Part shown: one piece after another, positions 9,337-20,283 of the stretch | Numbering within the stretch: the first letter of the stretch is position 1 | Layout of the letters: every line of letters starts with the position of its first letter | Source: Volvox africanus | Lineage: Eukaryota > Chlorophyta > Chlorophyceae > Chlamydomonadales > Volvocaceae | NCBI GenBank assembly: GCA_030268105.1 | Contig: BSDZ01000112.1 | Span: forward strand, 124,001 to 188,000 | Reading direction: 5' to 3' | DNA length: 64,000 bases | Notes under the pieces: generated by a model | Databases searched by the model: none | Seen by the model: the letters and a program-made list of their open reading frames with translations, nothing else | What the model was told of the DNA's origin: nothing | Position numbers and translations under genes: made by a program

Positions 9337-12072
9337 CTAATAGTCTTCTATTTCACTATCGTCGTTGTCGTCGTCCTCTCGCACACTGGTGGCATCATCC
9401 TGCTCGTCCTCACTCCTCTCGTCCTTGCTCACCTCCTCCTCAAACAACTCCTGAAAAGTTCAGAAAAGGAAAATTATACTTATTTACATGCATATATATA
9501 AAGGTAAATTAAGCCGACATGACCCAGCAATCATTTTTGGTTACGATATTTTTAATCATGTCTAGGATGGGCAGTGCTTCTAGGTACTATGTATGTGGAC
9601 ACTTTGTTACCTGTTCCTTCTTACTCCCTGAGCTCCCACGTTGACGTCGTGCCCGTGTACATCGCACATCTTCCGAAGCACTCTTGACCTTTATCAGTCG
9701 AAACAACACATATTAGAATATTACATTCATACAAGCAGGAAATTAAGACAACAAGCTGAACTCAGGAAATTTACCTTCTTTCACCGGTGGTCGTAACTGT
9801 TATAATTGTCGTCACCGTCCGTAGACTTGTCTTCCACCGGCACCTGCTGGTCCAAAATACGTGAAGGGACTAGGTAGTGATAGCAAATATAATTAAAAAG
9901 TAATTAATGTCAGGCCTCAATATATTGTACCTTTCTTTTGATGCCCGTGCTTGTCCGTCTCACTTTCATGGATGGCCGCACATCGCCGTCGTTTGTTACC
10001 TTCAAGGGCCACCGTTAACATACATATAGGATTTTAGAAATTATAAGCTTATATTTTCTATTTAAAAAGAGAAAAACAAATCGACGTATACCACATCAAA
10101 CCACAAAGCACGCAGCAAATTAAAAGAATAGAACGAAACATAAAATTACAACTCACTAAAACGGGAAGACAGGATGAATATTCATTAATGGGCTGTACCT
10201 TTTTCACTGCCGCCTTGCTTGAGTTCGTAGCATTCCTGCTGGAGTTCCTTGCCTTAGAGGGCTGTGGACTCTTTGCCTACATGAAAAGGAAGTATGTTTG
10301 AGGAAAATAGGAACAATTACATAAAAGACAAAAAGGAGAAAACAGGTTAAAGGACATTAATGACCTGTACATCCCTGTACATGCAATCCATAATGTACAT
10401 CACCCATCCTGCAATAACCTTGCTAAGCGCGCCTGGAAATTTGCACACCCCATCAACCACTCTCTTTACCACTATTATTTGGACTAACCTGTCGGCGTCT
10501 AGCGGCCTGGATCTCCTCCTTCTGATGTATGCAAGCTGCATTGGTAGCCAGCACCATCATCAATGCATCTTCACCATGTGCAGGCTACTTTTGGCGTTTG
10601 CTAGTGCGCCCATCCTGAGTTCCTGGCGGCTCGTCATTTCGGCCGCTTTTCTGCGGTTTGGTAGCAATTAAGCATTTTGTAAACAAGGAAATAAAGGCAT
10701 GAAAACATTGTTATTGTTGTACTAGCTAAAATAAAAAACAAAGGTTATGCATGAACTGTGATGTACTTTCTGCAAACACACTAAGAAGTACGTACTATTA
10801 TGGTGGCGAAGCAGCAGCAATAATTAAAGTGAACACATGCATAATCGCATCTTACCGTAGTGCCTTTTGGCAACTCCAGTGCACCAAGGCCTGGTGTATG
10901 CTGAGCTGTTCCACCAGCTCCAACCGGCACTGGAGTGGCTGGTACGGCAAAGGATGTCTTACTGCTTTCAATCTGCTTCCGCTGCACAAGTGTATTAATA
11001 AGCTCCTGTTGCCGATCTGTCACATTCAAATCCTCCATCACAATGCGGCGCTCACTGGGACCCGCATCTGGGTTATCTGGCTGAGCGTACTTGAAGCTCC
11101 TCCAGGCTGCCCAAGACTCCTTGTTCCACAGCTTCTTCCATGGCTTCTTCTCAAACTCATCTACATAAAAATAATGTGAAGACGAACATCAATGCCAGAT
11201 GCCATGATACACATCATTGTCGAAAGTTTTCGTAATCCCGTACATAGCGTAAGCGGCATGGCATGTCCTTTGTCGTAAAACAAATCTTTGGCCCGCGTTT
11301 ACCCCATATTCCATTTTTCAAAATACATAGAAAGGATTTTTTTATCAAACAACCTGATCAAAATATATTGTAAAAAAGTATATGGATGACAAGTAGCAGT
11401 ACGAGCTCACAAACCTGGCTTGCAGGCAAGTTCCTCCTTTTGGGTGGCCTTCACCTTTTCGTACCTTGCATGTTGGGCATTGTAATCCGTTGTGTATCTA
11501 CAAAGTACATGGGATGCACCGAATAAAAGTGCTTACTTTTTATACTGTGCATGCTTCATTCTATTGTTGTCTGTCCCCACTGAAAGTAAGCTAATGATAT
11601 AGATGGCATGTATGATGACCACAAACAAGATAATCACTAGAAGCATAACAGTAGGAAAATAAACATGTACGTACTTTTGCCATTTCTTCTTGAAGCAGTC
11701 GACCGTAACTCTTGGCTGTAAGTCAGCCACTTGTGCAAAGCCAGCAGCAAAGCACTTATCCCAAACGGGCTGCAGATGCGGCACACGTTGAATATCCTTC
11801 GCAATGAGGACCCGTGGATTCTTCAGGCTGCTGTCGAGGTTGTACGGCACGTTGTCGCGGACGGCTTTGTTGATGGCGGCCTGCTCATATGACCTGTTCC
11901 GCTTTGATGGCTCACCACGATCATGATCCTTTCGTATACTGATTCTGCTTACTTCAGGGGATACCAATTGAACAGATGGCTGTTTTAGGGATATATGGAT
12001 AGTTAGTTTCTTCTGAGCCTGGTTCCAAGCCTTCCCCTTAAAATGTGCATGACGTTTTTTATGCGATGACAA
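9337..12072 (-). pseudogene. Nine-exon gene with two in-frame stops; putative DNA-binding protein
   Basis: Exons with consistent phases (minus strand): 12072-11675, 11497-11415, 11160-10856, 10650-10489, 10276-10199, 9999-9931, 9846-9775, 9688-9611, 9450-9337. Together they make 453 codons. The N-terminal half has Trp/Lys-rich segments (CFKKKWQKY, then KPWKKLWNKESWAAW) that recall Myb/SANT-like domains of transposon-associated proteins. The middle is basic with NLS-like SKRQK and GIKRK. The C terminus is very acidic and ends DSEIEDY. Exon 4 contains TAG (10585-10587) and exon 7 contains TGA (9781-9783 region); both could arise by C-to-T change (CAG to TAG, CGA to TGA). I therefore call it a decayed gene. 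The family is not firmly recognised. The start at 12072 is the first Met of the open frame. Confidence 0.5.
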
Positions 12073-12859
12073 AATAATAACCGTGCTGAAAATTGTGGCG
12101 TGAATCCGTTGAAATATTCATTCCCGTGCAGCGATTGAACTAATCTGCCTTGCAATATGTCTGGATTTGGGAAGCATTGGGGTCATAGAGTACGTCTCAC
12201 ACATGGTCAATTTTCATTGTCAATTTTCACACCTACGCAAAGCTGCTATGGTGCTTGCCGGAAAAGGCTATATAATTTTGGGGGCCTGCTAGATGTGTAA
12301 CTGTGGCTCTTGGTGACTTTGTTTGGGTCTCCATCTGGCAACATTGTTGCCTGGCTACTGTGTAAGGTTTGCTGTTGCCAACTTTCCGCGATCCTTACCC
12401 ACGCTTGCTAACTCCGGCAGCTTGCTGCTCAATAATTAGAAACCCTTCCATAACTAGAAAGGTAGCCATGAACAGACATGTGTGGCACTTAAGAGTTTTA
12501 TGTTACAAAGTAAGCCACATGTACAGGTTCTAAATCCATATAATGGTAGCGATTTAGCGATGTTAACAAGCTTTCACCAGAGCAATCTCTTGTACAACGA
12601 CTAGTATTCATAGCGCTATCCTAAATTGAAATTAACTTTGAAGATATTTTATGCACAAAGTCTCCAATGCTACTGCACAATAAGAGCAAGTAAGCAAACT
12701 AAATAAATCCGGCGAACCCGTGCTCCGAACATTATTATGCGCTATTGTTGAAGTCAGCAAAGCGCCTGGCCCCACGTGGGCCGTATTACTTGCTCTGACA
12801 TTCTATCGTATATGAGTGTTGCTCACATTCCAACAGCTATCTACATAAACTTTGCGTAA
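12073..12859. other. Upstream region of the minus-strand gene, no further gene seen
   Basis: No convincing coding exon, RNA or long repeat. It separates the decayed gene from the GCGTTAG motif cluster. Confidence 0.4.
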
Positions 12860-13235
12860 ACTGCGTTACAGTGCGTTACGTGCGTATGGTAACGCACTGT
12901 ACGCAAGATATACGCAAACTGTTTGCAAAGTTAACGCGTGCATTAGGTTTGCGATCGCGTGCGTTAGGTTTGCGTTAGGCTCGCGTTAGAACATATGCAA
13001 GCCCCCGATTTTCGAGCACCACCAAACGTAATAAAAATTGCAGGGAACTTTTATACTCATTATAAATATTGTTTTCATTTTAAAAAACTTGAAAACGACG
13101 CACTATAACAGACGTTCTGTCAAGTTTTCTATTTCTTTGCGTTAGGCTCGCGTTAGGCTAACGCAATCTCTAACGCACAAAACGCTGCCTTACGCACACA
13201 TACGCGCCCTAACGCAGCCTAACGCGAGCCTAATG
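12860..13235. repeat. Cluster of GCGTTAG / CTAACGC motifs, direct and inverted
   Basis: GCGTTAGGCTCGCGTTAG occurs at about 12972-12989 and again at about 13139-13156. Its inverted form CTAACGCGAGCCTAA lies at about 13219-13233. Many single GCGTTA or TAACGC copies lie between. Such subterminal motif clusters are typical transposase-binding regions of DNA transposons. No second cluster was found on the far side of the neighbouring gene. Confidence 0.6.
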
Positions 13236-13328
13236 CACGAATCTCTTGTTATAGTGCATGCCCAACCCAGGCGGGCGCCGTTGGGTTCGTTGTTACCCAG
13301 ATATATCATCATATCATCACACTTTTTG

Positions 13329-13831
13329 ATATCCATGGGGCTACCGCTGTGCCTGCTCTCCTGCCCAGCCAGAGAGTTACGGTGGTTGTCTGGGTTGCGG
13401 GGTCTGCTGCCCCGCTTTCCCGCACTGCCACTGTCTTGACTGACATGGCTCAGAGATATTCGGGACGTCGACAAAAGTGTGCGCACAGGCATTTCAAGAT
13501 CCGATAATCAATGTTCAGAGATATGAAGATGAAAACACCCTGGCAAAAAAGCGGCAAGCTGATGTGAGGTCATCATATGCCAAAACCCTTAGCGCCCACT
13601 ATATGCAGATGTTGTCAAAGTGGGTAATGGTAGCAATCTCCGTGCCATCTTACAATCTTTTCTGTGATGAAAGCAATAAAGCATGCCAAGGTGTGCTGCA
13701 CACTCGTTCCATCGAAAACAAAGGTTTTATTTGGGACTACAGAGCAGCTTCCACCACCACATCCTCCAGCCATATGCACCATCCCCACTAGTTCCGCTTC
13801 TAGATGCCCCCCTCTTGGCTCCTACATCCCC
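13329..13831 (+). repeat. Dispersed repeat R, copy 1 (left part)
   Basis: Starts GATATCCATGGGGCTACCG and matches 38960-39490 closely over several hundred bases. It is followed from about 13,832 by a short repeat (GTAGTAGTTGAGAGC...) that also occurs at 20,286. No protein function is visible. Confidence 0.75.
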
Positions 13832-13960
13832 TTCTGTAGTAGTTGAGAGCCACAAAGGCCTCTCAAGATGCTGACAGGGTGCTGGACCCTTGATATTGTG
13901 CTGGTGTATGGGGCGGACATGTAAGACCACTACACTCTCCCACCTCTGGAGGGCATGTCT
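13832..13960 (+). repeat. Short dispersed repeat S, copy 1
   Basis: Contains the core AAAGGCCTCTCAAGATGCTGA and ends near a CATGTAAGACCACTACAC segment. Related copies lie at about 20,286-20,390, 43,497-43,530 and 43,880-43,935. Confidence 0.55.
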
Positions 13961-14149
13961 CAGGCACATTGACCCTATCAGCTGATGCTTACTGTTGTAT
14001 CTCTGTTGTGTCGGCCTACCAAGGCCCGATCAGAAGATGACTCTCTTGGTCCAATCTTTGACACTACCCATAGATAGTCTAAGTTATCTGGGCGTCCTCG
14101 CACGTCTTACATTTGTGATATTAGTACGTGGTACATATCACACCAGATC

Positions 14150-14154
14150 CCTGA
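14150..14154. repeat. Target site duplication of element B, left copy (CCTGA)
   Basis: CCTGA precedes the TGTAAC start of element B and is repeated exactly at 19462-19466. Confidence 0.93.
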
Positions 14155-14182
14155 TGTAACAGGGCGAATCCCCAGCGCGACA

Positions 14183-15250
14183 GTGCCGCCCGGATCGCCG
14201 CCCTCCAACTTGAAGTCGAGCAGCTGCGACATGAGCTCACACAGGCAGATCACCGTCCAGCCCACGCCGCCGCCACACCCTCGGCGGCCAGCTCCATCTC
14301 GCTCCCCACTGCCTTCACCATCGACCACATCGGCACCTTCGTGGAGCACTACAGCACAGCAAGCTGCGCACCACACGGTGCAACAGGCCGCCCAACACGC
14401 CGCTCAACAGGCGGCACAACAAGCCGCGTATCACGCTTCCGCCCAAGTCTTGAACGCCCCCATGCATAACACCCTGCTCAAGGACATGCTCAAGCACATG
14501 CGTCCCGCCCTCTATGCGGGCGACCCCAAGAAGGACGCTTACACCTGGGACGAGTTTGAGTACAAGGCCCTCAAGTACTTTGATGGACTACAGATGCCGC
14601 CTGAGGCACGCCGATGCGCCCTGCCTCACCTGCTTACGGGAGACGCCAGCTTGTACTGGCGCGCCCACATTGAGTCCCAAGCTTACACCTTCGACCAAGC
14701 CCTCGCCCGGTTGCGCGACCAATTCATGGACCACCTGGAGGAGGACAAGGCACGCGACAAATTACGCAAGGTGCAGTACAAGGGGTCCGTGACGCAACTG
14801 GTCTCCCATATTGATCGACTGTGCCTACGCATCCACAACATGTCTGACGCGGAGAAAAAGGACCGCCTCCTGGCTGTCCTGCCGACGGACATCCGCAAGG
14901 GTCTTGCGTTAGTTCCGCAGGGTGTGGACTCCATGACCTACCTGGATGTCGCCAACACCGCTAACCGCCTGGACAGTGCCATCAAAGGAGCGATGGACAG
15001 CAGCCGCCCCGCATCCAAGGCGACGCCCATGGAACTCCACGCCATCAATACCTCGCGCTTCGTGCCCAAAGGCAAACCCAAGGGCAACGGCAGCAAGGGC
15101 GGCCGCTCCCACATGGCAGTACCCCCACTCCCCAAGTTGACACCAGAAGAGAGGCAGAAATGCATCGACGAGGGCCGTTGCTTCCGCTGCCGTGAGGTGG
15201 GACATGACACCGCCCACTGCACCAAGTCCATTCCAAAAAACCGCCAGTGA
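14183..15250 (+). CDS. gag: Element B Gag
   Basis: 355 residues. The first 60 or so are out of the ancestral frame: copies C and F read an extra base in the IEVEQL region. The capsid domain is clear (YAGDPKKDAYTWDEF, then LLTGDASLYWRAH). A CCHC zinc knuckle [14 protein letters not shown] ends the protein at about 15180-15222. It overlaps the protease frame by 59 bases in the +1 frame. The missing 5' LTR removes its promoter. Confidence 0.88.
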   Translation: MPPGSPPSNLKSSSCDMSSHRQITVQPTPPPHPRRPAPSRSPLPSPSTTSAPSWSTTAQQAAHHTVQQAAQHAAQQAAQQAAYHASAQVLNAPMHNTLLKDMLKHMRPALYAGDPKKDAYTWDEFEYKALKYFDGLQMPPEARRCALPHLLTGDASLYWRAHIESQAYTFDQALARLRDQFMDHLEEDKARDKLRKVQYKGSVTQLVSHIDRLCLRIHNMSDAEKKDRLLAVLPTDIRKGLALVPQGVDSMTYLDVANTANRLDSAIKGAMDSSRPASKATPMELHAINTSRFVPKGKPKGNGSKGGRSHMAVPPLPKLTPEERQKCIDEGRCFRCREVGHDTAHCTKSIPKNRQ

Positions 15251-15869
15251 ACCTAGGTGTGCACGCATCGGCGCACCTAGGTATCCAGACCCCCATGCTA
15301 CCTATGCCGGCACCGAGGTAGCACCCGTGGCCACACCCGTGGTACTTGTGGCTGCACCAGAGGCCAACCCAGTGGCCAACCCAGTGGCCAACCCAGAGGC
15401 CAACCCAGAGGCCAACCCAGAGGCCTACCCAGCGGCCGACCCTGCGCTTAAACTCAGCGCAACCAAGTTAGCCAACATGGTATGCAATTCAGCACACCAG
15501 CAACTGGCATTCAAGGGCACCGTCAACGGCCGTACGGCCGTCATCCTGATCGACGGTGGAGCCACCGGCAGTTTTGTCCACACTCAGTGGCTTGCCCGCA
15601 GGGAAGTCAAGGCCGCCAAGACTGTCAGCAACATGTCGGTGAAGCTGGCGAACGGCCAAGAACAAGACTGCCCGTACGTCCTACCCAACGCTTCCGTCAC
15701 CATACGCACCTTCAAATGTCGTAGCACCCTGGTCGCCACTGACCTGGGTGACTTTGATGTGGTGCTGGGCAAGGACTGGCTCGCACAGTGGAACCCGCAC
15801 CAACACGGTCACGCTGCGGACCACTCTCAACAAGCACGTGCTTCGGGGCGACCCACCCGAGGCCGTTAA
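15192..15869 (+). CDS. Element B protease region (frameshifted at its end)
   Basis: The frame opens inside the end of gag. A linker of Pro-Glu-Ala-Asn repeats (15-bp units at about 15358-15425) is followed by the retropepsin domain with [10 protein letters not shown] as the active-site motif (D-G-G in place of the usual D-T/S-G). [11 protein letters not shown] follows. At about 15,803 a 14-base deletion relative to copy F (61,164-61,177) shifts the frame, and the ORF ends in unrelated residues. Confidence 0.8.
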   Translation: MRWDMTPPTAPSPFQKTASEPRCARIGAPRYPDPHATYAGTEVAPVATPVVLVAAPEANPVANPVANPEANPEANPEAYPAADPALKLSATKLANMVCNSAHQQLAFKGTVNGRTAVILIDGGATGSFVHTQWLARREVKAAKTVSNMSVKLANGQEQDCPYVLPNASVTIRTFKCRSTLVATDLGDFDVVLGKDWLAQWNPHQHGHAADHSQQARASGRPTRGR

Positions 15870-17199
15870 CGAACGCACCCCCAAGCTCCTGTCTGCACTG
15901 CAGTTCAAGCGCGTTGTGCGAGCTACCAAGCAGTACAGCCTTTGTGTTGTACATGAGGTCAACACCCAAGACATCAGCACCCCGGGCGTCGATATGACGC
16001 ACATCACCTCCCAGTACGCCGACGTCTTTGCAGAACCCACGGACATGCCTCCCACGCGTGCTGTCGACCACTCAATCGAGCTCACCACCTCCGTACCCAT
16101 GAGCCGCAACTCGTACCGCATGTCCCAGGACGAGTTGGCCGAGCTCAAAAACCAAATCACCTCGCTCCTGGAGAAGGGCTGGATCCGCCCTAGCGTGTCG
16201 CCGTACGGTGCCCCGGTGCTGTTCGCCCAAAAGAAGGATGGCGGACTGCACATGTGCATCGACTACCGGGCCCTCAACAAGGCCACCGTCCGCAACGCTT
16301 ATCCCCTGCCTCGCATCGACGAACTACTGGACCGCCTACATGGCGCCGCCGTGTTCAGCAAAATCGACCTCCAGTCCGGTTACCACCAGATCCGAGTTGC
16401 AGTGCAGGACATCCCCAAGACGGCCATCAACACACGCTACGGACACTTTGAGTTCACAGTTATGCCCTTCGGTCTCACCAATGCACCGGCCACGTTCCAA
16501 CGCCTGATGAACGACATCTTCCGCCCCTACCTGGACACCTTCGTGCTCATCTACCTCGATGATATCCTCATCTACTCCAAGACGGAAGATGAACATGCCC
16601 AACACCTCGAGACCGTGCTAAAGGTGCTGCGTGAACACCAGCTCAACGCCAAGGCATCCAAGTGCGCCTTTGGGACTACCAAGATTGACTTCCTAGGCCA
16701 CATTGTGAGCAAAGACAGCATCAGCGCCGACCCACGCAAAGTCAAGGCAATCCAAGATTGGCCTACCCTACAGACCATCACGGACCTGCGCTCCTTCCTC
16801 GGACTGGCGCAGTACTACCGCCGCATGGTGAAGGGCTTCGCGGAAATCGCACACCCCCTCACCAACCTCCTGGCCGGACACACGGGCAAAGGCCACAAAC
16901 AGGCCATCACCAAGTGGGACAAGGCCTGTGAACAAGCTTTCCAAGTGCTTAAGGACGCCCTAACCTCGGCCCCTGTCATGGCACCCCCGGATCCCAATGC
17001 GCCCTTCACGCTCACCCCCGACGCCTCAGACTACGCCACAGGCAGAGTTCTTTCCCAAGTCCAAGACGGTGTCGAGCGAGTGATCGCGTATGAGAGCCGG
17101 AAGCTTACCCCGGCGGAGCGCAACTACCCTGCAGACTGCTCACGGTTGTCCACTGCCTTCGTGTCTGGTGGCACCACCTCAAGGGACCTCACCCGGTGA
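15748..17199 (+). CDS. Element B reverse transcriptase and RNase H N-terminal part
   Basis: The true homologous region starts near 15,803 after the 14-base deletion. RT motifs are [40 protein letters not shown] and the active-site [10 protein letters not shown] at about 16,551-16,580. The RNase H start ([12 protein letters not shown]) follows. Near 17,137 one base is missing relative to the expected frame, so the ORF ends at 17,199. RNase H continues in the next frame. Confidence 0.9.
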   Translation: MTLMWCWARTGSHSGTRTNTVTLRTTLNKHVLRGDPPEAVNERTPKLLSALQFKRVVRATKQYSLCVVHEVNTQDISTPGVDMTHITSQYADVFAEPTDMPPTRAVDHSIELTTSVPMSRNSYRMSQDELAELKNQITSLLEKGWIRPSVSPYGAPVLFAQKKDGGLHMCIDYRALNKATVRNAYPLPRIDELLDRLHGAAVFSKIDLQSGYHQIRVAVQDIPKTAINTRYGHFEFTVMPFGLTNAPATFQRLMNDIFRPYLDTFVLIYLDDILIYSKTEDEHAQHLETVLKVLREHQLNAKASKCAFGTTKIDFLGHIVSKDSISADPRKVKAIQDWPTLQTITDLRSFLGLAQYYRRMVKGFAEIAHPLTNLLAGHTGKGHKQAITKWDKACEQAFQVLKDALTSAPVMAPPDPNAPFTLTPDASDYATGRVLSQVQDGVERVIAYESRKLTPAERNYPADCSRLSTAFVSGGTTSRDLTR

Positions 17200-18737
17200 C
17201 CATCTGGACCAATAACTCGGCAGTCTCGGCGTTCAAAACGCAACCCCTGTTAAACCGGCGCCAAGTGTGCTGGCTTGCGGAGCTCGAAGAATTCAACTAC
17301 GTCATCGAGCACAAGCCGGGCAAGACCAACGTCGTGGCTGATGCAATCAGCCGACGACCGGACCTGCGGGTCCACACCATGACGGTCTCCGTGGCCAAGG
17401 CTACCATCGATCTGGCCACCACCATCCGCAGAGATGGTCCACAGAATGAGACCTACACTCGCCTCAAGGAGCAAGCCGTCAACAACTCCAAAGAGGATCC
17501 CCCGTTCAAGCTATACAAGAGCTTGCTGTACTATGAGCCGCGTGGTGCCCTGCCGGCTCGCCTGTACATCCCAGACATCCCGGGCCTGCACGCCAAGCTG
17601 CTGCGCGAGGCTCATGACATCCCCATTGCAGGCCACCTGGGCCGCGACAAGACCCTTGCCCGGCTCAGCAGATTATACTACTGGCCGAACATGGACCGAT
17701 CGGTGGATACCTACACCACCACCTGCCCCTCGTGCCAACGGTGCAAACACAGTCATGGCCGCCCCCTGGGCAAATCTCAACCACTGCCCATTCCCGAGCG
17801 GCCCTGGCAGTCCATTTCCCTGGATCTAATCACGGACCTGCCAAAATCGCACCGTGGCGACGACGCCATCGCCGTCTTTGTATGCCGGCTTTCCAAGATG
17901 ATGCGCGTCATTCCTGTCAACACGAACATCACAGCCGAGCGCCTAGCTGAGGTTGCTTACGACTGGGTGTTCCTGTTCTACGGTCAGCCAGAGAGCATCG
18001 TCTCCGACCGTGACCCCAAGTTCACAGGCACCTTCTGGCAAACCTTGTTCAAGCTATCTGGCAAGAGCCTTGACATGTCCACTGCACACCACCCGCAGAC
18101 GGACAGCCAGGCAGAGCGAGCCAACCGCACCCTAGAGGAGATGCTCCGCCACTACGTGGATGCCAACCACACCAACTGGTGTGATCTCCTGCCCCAACTC
18201 GAGTTCGCCTACAACTTGAACGTCCAAGCTTCGACGAGCTTCACCCCGTTCAAGCTAGTCCTGGGCTATGAGCCCACCACCCCGCTCCAGCCACTAGCCA
18301 AGCACCCCAGCTGGGAGCCCGCTAACCCGTCGGTCACATCGTTCATGATCGACCGCGAAATTTCGCTCTCCCAAGCCAAGCTGCATGTCAAGGCCGCACA
18401 GCACCGCCAGGCTGCCTACGCTGACAAACGACGTGCGGATCACACCTTCGCGGCGGGCGACAAGGTGCTCTTATCCATGGCCCACCTCAAGCTGGTAACG
18501 GGCGACTCCCGCACGAAATTCAACTCACGCTATGTCGGCCCCTTCACCATCGAGGCCATGGTTTCCAACAACACAGCGCGCCTGAAGCTTCCGGCGCACA
18601 TGCGGATCCAACCGGTGAACGTGAGGCAACTCCGCCCATTCAGGACGGCGGACGACGCTCTTCCGGACCGAGCCGTGGCCCAAGCCACGCCTGGGCCCTT
18701 CGTCAACTCCACTGGGGACCTGTGGTGGCATGTGTGA
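17196..18737 (+). CDS. Element B RNase H end and integrase
   Basis: The frame continues RNase H ([26 protein letters not shown]). Integrase follows with H-x-H and C-x2-C zinc residues ([18 protein letters not shown]). The catalytic core shows [18 protein letters not shown] and [14 protein letters not shown], the last in the place of the DDE glutamate. The C-terminal [12 protein letters not shown] region ends at WWHV and a TGA at 18735-18737. The apparent start at 17196 is not a real start; it is the downstream side of a frameshift. Confidence 0.88.
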   Translation: MTIWTNNSAVSAFKTQPLLNRRQVCWLAELEEFNYVIEHKPGKTNVVADAISRRPDLRVHTMTVSVAKATIDLATTIRRDGPQNETYTRLKEQAVNNSKEDPPFKLYKSLLYYEPRGALPARLYIPDIPGLHAKLLREAHDIPIAGHLGRDKTLARLSRLYYWPNMDRSVDTYTTTCPSCQRCKHSHGRPLGKSQPLPIPERPWQSISLDLITDLPKSHRGDDAIAVFVCRLSKMMRVIPVNTNITAERLAEVAYDWVFLFYGQPESIVSDRDPKFTGTFWQTLFKLSGKSLDMSTAHHPQTDSQAERANRTLEEMLRHYVDANHTNWCDLLPQLEFAYNLNVQASTSFTPFKLVLGYEPTTPLQPLAKHPSWEPANPSVTSFMIDREISLSQAKLHVKAAQHRQAAYADKRRADHTFAAGDKVLLSMAHLKLVTGDSRTKFNSRYVGPFTIEAMVSNNTARLKLPAHMRIQPVNVRQLRPFRTADDALPDRAVAQATPGPFVNSTGDLWWHV

Positions 18738-18948
18738 GGCAACTGTCAGCCGCCATATCACCCCCATCACCGGTCGCGTCACATATGGCGTCAAGTTCAA
18801 AGGCTACGACGAGTCCGAGAACATCTTCATTGACGAAGCTACCCTACTGGAGGATGTTCCGGAACTGATCGCGCAGTACGAACACGACCACCCCCGTTCT
18901 GTGGCCAAAACCCGGCAGCGACGCAGCAGTTTTCGCAAACGTAACTAG
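18730..18948 (+). CDS. Element B chromodomain frame
   Basis: 72 residues in the +1 frame relative to integrase, overlapping its stop by eight bases (ATGTGTGA). GRVTYGVKFKGYDESEN and LLEDVPELIAQYE match the chromodomain pattern Y-x-V-K-W-K-G-Y plus a C-terminal helix. A basic tail ends the protein. The same overlap is kept in copy H, so this is unlikely to be random decay. Confidence 0.75.
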   Translation: MCEATVSRHITPITGRVTYGVKFKGYDESENIFIDEATLLEDVPELIAQYEHDHPRSVAKTRQRRSSFRKRN

Positions 18949-19029
18949 ACCCTTGGTCATTCCAACACGCCTGTTACCTACCACTTCGTGGAGTTCGCTG
19001 GAGTTAGGGTTGCGGGGACGCAACCCTTC

Positions 19030-19044
19030 GCGGAGGGGGGATGG
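19030..19044 (+). other. Polypurine tract of element B
   Basis: CGGAGGGGGGATGG lies immediately before the 3' LTR. Copy C has CGGAAGGGGGATGG in the same place. Confidence 0.8.
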
Positions 19045-19461
19045 TGTAACAGGGCGAATGGCGCAGAAGCGCCAGAAAGAGCGAATCTGAGTTGTCGTAA
19101 TTTGGCTTTTAGGACAAATAACTTAATTGCGTAATAATAGATTAGTTACAATAGATCTAACGCATAGAACTTGGACAAGTTGCATGGAACTACTTGCATG
19201 CGAGCATTCGTACAACAGTGTCAGTTGTAGAATGCGCGCCAGTTTTGAATAGACGTAAGGCCCCCTTAGGTGCCAGGCAGCGCTATTTAAGGCGCCCGGA
19301 TAGTTGAGACAGACACTTCCAATTACATTCTTCTTCTATTATAAAATACTACTATAATGTAATCTATACGGAGTCACCCTTACACCTCGTGCCCTACGGC
19401 ACCATGACTGGGAGCTCGCCATTATAGCTACACCTAACAGCTAGGCGACCCCTCTGTTACA
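19045..19461 (+). repeat. 3' LTR of element B
   Basis: 417 bp, TGTAACAGGG to CTCTGTTACA. Related to the 419-bp LTRs of copy C, the 427-bp LTR of F and the 527-bp LTR of H. Confidence 0.93.
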
Positions 19462-19466
19462 CCTGA
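19462..19466. repeat. Target site duplication of element B, right copy (CCTGA)
   Basis: Exact match to 14150-14154. Confidence 0.93.
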
Positions 19467-20283
19467 TCTGCAAGTGTGATAAACCTTAGCAAGCGCATCA
19501 CCGATATTAACACGTAGTATATCATCAACATCAAGCCTTACCGTTCTTTATGCAGTGCGAATGGCCGAATACCAATATTCGGTTGTGTAGCTTAACCACC
19601 ATGGTCGTCACTACGATCATATCTTACACCATTGCACTTATGCCATCGTAACCGTCGTGTAGATAACAATATTAATCAGTATTGGTCTAAGTGCGTTCTT
19701 AGATAATCATTCCGTGATGCGTACGCGAACTTGCCCTCGTGCGATGCTTCCCACCCAGGTCACACTTCTCACCTTATGCATCGATCATGCAAAGCATTAA
19801 TGTAATAATATAGAAAATATTATTACTTATTTACGCCAAATATTGATAAACAACTACGTATGCCGGCTCAGTCCGCGCATCGTCAGTTGGTTATGCAGGC
19901 AGCACCACGCATATAATACCGAACTCACGTATTATCAATGCGAAAATATGGAAATATATAGAGATATATACAATGATCATAATTCATTTAATTACGGGTA
20001 AGCAGTCATCTTGTCAGGTCGCATCGACCAACGCATTGACAATATATGAACCGTAATACAAAGCCATGGGAAGTTATACTCTTCCCACTTCACGACATGT
20101 GTTATGGCCCACATAAGCCCTAGCAATTACGGGTTTTTTAAGCTTCAAGCCTTGAAAGCTACTCAACTGCTCTTCTACTTTATTAGAGAACCTGTATTAC
20201 ATCAGACCGGATGTCTCAGACAGATGATGTCTGCTGGGATCAAATCGGGAACCTCTGAATCTGACAGTTCCGTCTTGACACCG

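Larger units (their letters stand above)
14155..19461 (+). mobile_element. Element B: Ty3/gypsy retrotransposon with a nearly deleted 5' LTR
   Basis: The 3' LTR (417 bp) is complete. The 5' LTR is reduced to its first 15 bases (TGTAACAGGGCGAAT), joined directly to gag sequence. CCTGA duplications flank both ends, so the deletion happened after insertion. Internal order is gag, protease, RT, RNase H, integrase and a separate chromodomain frame. Frameshifts in the protease-RT region and in RNase H show that it is dead. Confidence 0.92.
13993..20063 (-). repeat. Solo LTR of the A family, interrupted by element B
   Basis: The left piece 13993-14154 starts TGTTGTATC. The right piece 19467 to about 20063 ends in a degenerate ACCGTAATACAA. 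Joined they give about 760 bp and follow the order of motifs in the LTRs of A and E: GTCCTCGCAC, a GTGATAAACC segment, AATATTCGGTTG, the AT hairpin near 19,803-19,832, and the GAACCGTA end. No internal element sequence remains, so it is a solo LTR. I found no convincing flanking duplication. Confidence 0.75.

Noticed and set aside
17196..17198. GTG start of a separate integrase gene
   Set aside because: The preceding frame contains the rest of RNase H; the split is a one-base deletion, not a start site.
13988..20068. Target duplication of the solo LTR
   Set aside because: CTTAC on the left does not match the right flank; the LTR end is degenerate, so none was claimed.
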